Shown piece after piece: positions 60,584 to 64,000 of a stretch of 64,000 nucleotides of DNA. Position numbers and translations under genes: made by a program. Each line of letters begins with the position of its first letter. Within the stretch, counting starts at the first letter, position 1. Source of the DNA: CADEED01 sp043747875 (GTDB lineage: Bacteria; Pseudomonadota; Gammaproteobacteria; Steroidobacterales; Steroidobacteraceae); NCBI GenBank assembly GCA_043747875.1, contig JAYTOI010000078.1:13534-77533 (forward strand), given 5' to 3'. The notes under the pieces are model-generated. The model had not been told where the DNA came from. It made no database searches and was given only the letters and a program-made list of their open reading frames with translations.

Positions 60584-62197
60584 TTACCGGGGCTTGGACT
60601 GCGCCAACCAGCGCACCAGCACGTTCATATTGCGCAGGTATTCCTGGGTGGAGATGGAGGTGGTCTGCGCCGTGTCCGTGTACGGCGAGGTGTCGGTCTG
60701 GTCGCCGACGTGCGTGCCCGCGAAATCTCCGGTCGGGATCTCCTTGCTTCCCGGCCCCGTGTACCGATGGCTGGTCTGCGGCAACGGCGCGGGCCAGAAG
60801 CCGGCCTCGTTCAACGAAGTCAGCGTGGCGCGCAACTGTTCGTCGAGATTCTTCTGCGGCGGCGCATATCGCTCGGCGAAGTAGCGCGGCAGCTCTACGA
60901 TGCCCGCGCCCGCCGCGAGCAGCGAATGCTTCGCGAGCACCTGCGGGTCGGCCTTGCGCGCCTCATCGAGGCGCTTGCGCAGGCCCGCGGTGTCGACCTT
61001 GCGCGTGGTCGAGTAGTGCCCGATGCCGTGCTTCGGATCGTAGTCGACGTAATACTCGCCGTTGACGATGTTGGAGCCCCGTCGGTGCGCGTACAGCGCG
61101 CGATTCGTCCGCAGCTCGATGAAGGTGGGATGCGTGTTGCCCCGATCGGTGGGCTTCGCGAGCTTCACCTTGTCCAGCCAGTCGATGGCCTCCGGCACGC
61201 GCGCCAGATACTTCGTGTCGCCCGTGAGCTCGTAGAACGTGATGAGGTGCCCGATGTTGGCGGCCGTGGTGTGAGTCGCCAGAGACAGGGGTTCATACGT
61301 GCGGGCCGCGGCCGGCTTGACGTCCAGCGTGTACTGCAACGACCAGCCGGCGCTCGGCGCGCCCTGCTGCGAGACCAGGAAGAAATTCATGGCGCGCGTG
61401 ATCGGATCGAGCAGCCGCTGATCGCCGAGCACCTGGTAGCAGAGCAACAGGAAAGAAATGTTCTCCCACACCACGTCGTCGTTGAATGTTAGATAGGAGG
61501 AGTAGTCTGCGAGTCCGTGCTTCGAGAACTCCCTGCTCAGCGGGAAGCGCTGCGGCCAGCCGCCGACCGGGTACTGGCTGTCGAGCACGAACTGGATGGC
61601 GCGATCGACCGGCGCCTTGAAGCGCGGGTCCAGCTTCTCGATGTACAGCCGCAGCAGGAACGTGGCCGCATCCGTCGTCACCTGGTCGTCGAACGTGGCG
61701 TTGCCGTAATAGTGCTGGAACTCTTCGAGCCGCCACGCGTTCTTGCCCACCGAGGCGTACCAGTCGCGCAGGCTGCGGTCGCCGGCGAAGTCGACCACGT
61801 AGTTCCAGCCACCGCTCGGATGCTGGCCCCACACGAGCGCACCGCCCACTTGCTCCGCCGCACGGTAGTAGTACTCGTCGCCGGTGGCGTGATAGGCGTC
61901 GAGGAACTCGTGACCCATGCTCGACGTGCCCGGCGGCTGCAGCCAGATCATCGTCTCGCGCGCTTCCATCTCGCCCCAGCGGCGCGACAGATCCGGCAGG
62001 TAGTTCCACAGGTAACCGCCTCGATAGGACACCTTGTCGACCATGAATTGGGTCGCACGCCGCATCGTCGCCGCGACCTCGTCGCGGGTCGGCTGCGCGG
62101 CATCGGCAGCGGTTGCCGCGGTTGCGGCGAAAATGGTGACGAGTGCCGCAAACAAACAAGCCAGGGGCCGCGGGGCGCGCGTATACCATGTGTTCAT
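60584..62197 (-). CDS. Pectate lyase, PL10-type
   Basis: A 537-residue secreted protein with signal peptide 1-31 (ends ATAADA). The segment from about 165 matches the pectic acid lyase family PF09492: DDQVTTDAATFLLRLYIEKL, AIQFVLDSQYPVGGWPQRFPL, SSYLTFNDDVVWENISFLLL, then a helical barrel to about 530. Such lyases cut polygalacturonate by beta-elimination with Ca2+. An ORF start at 62302 is less likely than the ATG at 62197 (or 62209), which begins the signal peptide. With PL22 at the left edge and the rhamnose genes it completes a pectin route. The start codon has no strong ribosome site. Confidence 0.82.
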   Translation of the reverse strand: MNTWYTRAPRPLACLFAALVTIFAATAATAADAAQPTRDEVAATMRRATQFMVDKVSYRGGYLWNYLPDLSRRWGEMEARETMIWLQPPGTSSMGHEFLDAYHATGDEYYYRAAEQVGGALVWGQHPSGGWNYVVDFAGDRSLRDWYASVGKNAWRLEEFQHYYGNATFDDQVTTDAATFLLRLYIEKLDPRFKAPVDRAIQFVLDSQYPVGGWPQRFPLSREFSKHGLADYSSYLTFNDDVVWENISFLLLCYQVLGDQRLLDPITRAMNFFLVSQQGAPSAGWSLQYTLDVKPAAARTYEPLSLATHTTAANIGHLITFYELTGDTKYLARVPEAIDWLDKVKLAKPTDRGNTHPTFIELRTNRALYAHRRGSNIVNGEYYVDYDPKHGIGHYSTTRKVDTAGLRKRLDEARKADPQVLAKHSLLAAGAGIVELPRYFAERYAPPQKNLDEQLRATLTSLNEAGFWPAPLPQTSHRYTGPGSKEIPTGDFAGTHVGDQTDTSPYTDTAQTTSISTQEYLRNMNVLVRWLAQSKPR

Positions 62198-62326
62198 GTG
62201 AAGAGGCATCCAGGTTAGCCGGTGGCGGTCGACCGGGAGCGAAGCATAAATTGCGCGCGCCTTCGGCGCAGCAGTCTTGGGCGCGTCCATCGCAATCGTC
62301 AAGCTGGCTCAACCTGAAGAGACCCC

Positions 62327-62698
62327 ATGATCACTGCAAGACTCACCGGCCTGTTCCTGATCCTGATGCTCGCGGCGTGCGGGTCGAAGGAGACATCGCT
62401 GGCGGTTGGCGGCACGCAACCCGCGACGCTGGCCTCCGTGCCGGCCACGCTCGAGGGCGAGCTGGACATGTCCGTCACCGAAGGCGATGCCGAGGCGGAC
62501 GGCGGCGAGGGAGAGATCACCTTCGGGGCGCTCCGGGCCGGCGGCGACATGTACCTCGTGGAAGTGGAAGAGAAGACACTCGCCGCCGCGGGCATCTCGG
62601 TGGATGAAGTGGAGGTCAAGGTGCGCGCGACACTTGGCGCCAGGAGCGCACACCTGGACGACAGCTACGTCATCACCTCGCTGACGCGCGTGAAATGA
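62327..62698 (+). CDS. Small lipoprotein of unknown function
   Basis: A 123-residue protein with a lipoprotein signal (MITARLTGLFLILMLAACGS, lipobox LAAC with Cys18). The mature part is acidic and beta-rich (EGELDMSVTEGDAEADGGEGEITFG, GGDMYLVEVEEKTLAAAGI, RATLGARSAHLDDSYVITSL). I recognise no family. It is divergent from the pectate lyase gene. The ATG is preceded by GAAGAGACCCC, a weak site. Confidence 0.6.
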   Translation: MITARLTGLFLILMLAACGSKETSLAVGGTQPATLASVPATLEGELDMSVTEGDAEADGGEGEITFGALRAGGDMYLVEVEEKTLAAAGISVDEVEVKVRATLGARSAHLDDSYVITSLTRVK

Positions 62699-62751
62699 TC
62701 CGCGACTTCGCGCGATTAGTCAGGCGGGACTAACAACCGCCGCCCTGACGG

Positions 62752-62837
62752 GGCATTTCCGCTCCGGGCGCACGATCGCGGGGTGCTCGCGGGCCGGAAA
62801 TGTCCACTGCAATGGCCTGTGTCCTCTCGAAATGTCC
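62752..62837. promoter_or_regulatory. Repeated GAAATGTCC elements upstream of the SGNH hydrolase gene
   Basis: GAAATGTCC occurs at 62797-62805 and 62829-62837, 32 bases (three helical turns) apart, and inverted as GGCATTTCC at 62752-62760. The region, 304 bases between two plus-strand genes, has no gene. The last copy is about 165 bases from the ATG. These are candidate activator or repressor sites. Confidence 0.4.
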
Positions 62838-63002
62838 CCGCTGGCGGGCGCACAACACATCCGCCTTCCCATCCGAAAACTTCCGGCTCATCATCGCGAG
62901 CGCTGGCGTCGGGGGATCGGGGAGATGACGCCAGTCAGCCAGAAAAAATTGTGCACGTACCGAATTTGGGCTCGCTCCGTGTGCCCATCACAAGGAGGTC
63001 TC

Positions 63003-64000
63003 ATGTTCCGCAAATTCACCTTCCGCTCTCTCGTGACATCGCTGCTCGCCGTGCTCGCACTGGGCATCGCATCGCAGGCGGTTGCGCAGACGCGCATCAT
63101 GCCGCTCGGCGATTCCATCACGGCCGCGCCCGGCTGCTGGCGCGCCTATCTATGGAGCCAGCTGCAGGGGGCCGGCTTCACGAACATCGATTTCGTCGGC
63201 ACCAGCACCGACCGCAGCGGCTGTGGCTTCGCGTTCGACGTGGAGCACGAGGGCCACAGCGGCTTCTCGATCACCGGCATCGCCGATCAGAATCTGTTGC
63301 CAGCCTGGCTGACCTCCGCGAGGCCCAGCATCGTCATCGTGCACCTGGGCACCAACGACATGTGGGGCCATTTCATCACGCTGCAGACCAAGCTCACGGC
63401 GCTCACCAAGCTCATCGGGCAGATGCGCGCGCACAACGCGAACATGAAGATCATCGTGGCGCAGATCATCCCGATGGATCCTCCCACCTGCGGCAACTGC
63501 AATGCCGATGTCATCGCGTTCAACAACGCACTGCCGGCCTGGGCCGCCGGCCTCACTACCTCGCAGTCGCCGATCACCCTCGTGAACCAGTTCACGGGCT
63601 TCGACGTGGGCGCGGACACCTTCGACCGCGTGCATCCCGTCACGTCCGGCTTCATCAAGATGAGCGACCGCTTCTTCCCGGCGGTCACCGCGGCGCTCAA
63701 TGGCACGCCGCCCGGCCCCGCGTTGGCCGTCACGCGCGCCGGCACCGGCGCGGGCACCGTCACCTCGAACCCCGCCGGCATCAACTGCGGCGGCACCTGC
63801 AATGCCAGCTTCACGAACGGCACTTCGGTCACGCTGAGCGTCGCCGCCGCGGGCGGCTCCACCTTCGCGGGCTGGAGCGGCGCATGCTCGGGCACCGGCG
63901 GCTGCACGGTGTCGATGACGCAGGCGCGCTCCGTGACGGCGACCTTCAACGTCGTCGTACCCACGACCTTCTCGCTGGCCGTGACGCGCGCCGGCACCGG
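63003..64000 (+). CDS. SGNH (CE3-like) carbohydrate esterase with cysteine repeats, cut by window end
   Basis: At least 332 codons; the gene runs off the right edge. AAGGAGGTC precedes the ATG at 63003. Signal peptide about 1-29 (ends AVAQ). The SGNH hydrolase domain has the block I GDSIT (nucleophile Ser38), GxxxGSG-like region, block III LGTNDMW, and the catalytic Asp208/His211 in FDRVHP; the overall pattern is like CE3 acetyl-xylan esterases. After about residue 238 come one full and one started copy of the same cysteine repeat found in the large GH5 enzyme. It probably removes acetyl groups from plant polysaccharides outside the cell. Confidence 0.87.
   Translation, partial: MFRKFTFRSLVTSLLAVLALGIASQAVAQTRIMPLGDSITAAPGCWRAYLWSQLQGAGFTNIDFVGTSTDRSGCGFAFDVEHEGHSGFSITGIADQNLLPAWLTSARPSIVIVHLGTNDMWGHFITLQTKLTALTKLIGQMRAHNANMKIIVAQIIPMDPPTCGNCNADVIAFNNALPAWAAGLTTSQSPITLVNQFTGFDVGADTFDRVHPVTSGFIKMSDRFFPAVTAALNGTPPGPALAVTRAGTGAGTVTSNPAGINCGGTCNASFTNGTSVTLSVAAAGGSTFAGWSGACSGTGGCTVSMTQARSVTATFNVVVPTTFSLAVTRAGT

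Noticed and set aside
1..64000. tRNA, rRNA, CRISPR arrays, insertion sequences, prophage genes
   Set aside because: No cloverleaf with a GGTTCGAATCC-type arm, no spaced identical repeats, no transposase or phage proteins were found by inspection. Short or divergent elements could be missed.

Overview
The window looks like chromosome from a high-GC (about two thirds G+C by eye) gammaproteobacterium that lives on plant material. The EpmB-type radical SAM protein points to Gammaproteobacteria. Most of the remaining content is plant cell-wall degradation and use of the products: pectin lyases, beta-mannanase, cellulases, beta-1,3-glucanase, an SGNH esterase, rhamnose catabolism and an apparent hydroxyproline pathway. 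The family mix resembles Steroidobacter/Povalibacter-like or xanthomonad-like saprophytes, but no rRNA or other marker here fixes the taxonomy.

Layout. (1) 1-13.3 kb: the 3' part of an oligogalacturonate lyase, then a Rhizobium-type L-rhamnose locus. One arm, on the minus strand, runs DeoR regulator, RhaS binding protein, RhaT ATPase, two permeases, FGGY kinase and a GNAT acetyltransferase. Each of the four junctions from the ATPase to the GNAT gene is an ATGA stop/start overlap. The divergent arm encodes a rhamnulose-phosphate aldolase/dehydrogenase fusion, RhaI isomerase and an L-lactate dehydrogenase, so rhamnose can go to DHAP plus pyruvate. (2) 13.6-18.3 kb: a small secreted protein, a YihY membrane protein, and a four-gene ApbE/DUF4198/DUF2271/PepSY cluster that looks like a periplasmic flavinylation or iron-reduction module. 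(3) 18.3-22.3 kb: hydroxyproline epimerase, D-amino-acid-type dehydrogenase, TauE-like exporter and a GntR regulator. (4) 22.4-27.9 kb: a periplasmic protein, an ECF sigma factor coupled to a VWA protein, EpmB, and a DUF1080 protein. (5) 28.5-54.5 kb: a carbohydrate-degradation island with four GH5 enzymes (one a likely GH5_8 mannanase), GH81, LacI regulator, amidase, DapA-family lyase, dihaem cytochrome, a choice-of-anchor/phytase-like protein and a PQQ-type sugar dehydrogenase. (6) 54.8-64 kb: a chimeric pseudogene, a pair of large signal-less proteins (double beta-helix plus helical protein), a LysR remnant, PL10-type pectate lyase, a lipoprotein and an SGNH hydrolase cut by the window end.

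How it fits together. Exported enzymes attack pectin, mannan, cellulose and beta-1,3-glucan. Rhamnose from rhamnogalacturonan is taken up by the ABC importer and catabolised. Hydroxyproline, abundant in extensin-type wall proteins, could be handled by the epimerase, the dehydrogenase and the DapA-family enzyme 18 kb away; an AT-rich element shared by the GntR and dapA-family promoters supports a link. The LacI protein and palindromic AGCGCT-core elements in front of glycosidase genes suggest a local sugar regulon.

No tRNA, rRNA, CRISPR array, insertion sequence or prophage was found. Broken genes (54.8-55.7 kb, 60.5 kb) show that the right end has been rearranged. The strongest leads for new biology are the signal-less beta-helix/helical gene pair, a TonB-receptor-plug-like segment inside the sigma-linked VWA protein, and a novel four-cysteine module at the end of the 1043-residue GH5 enzyme.
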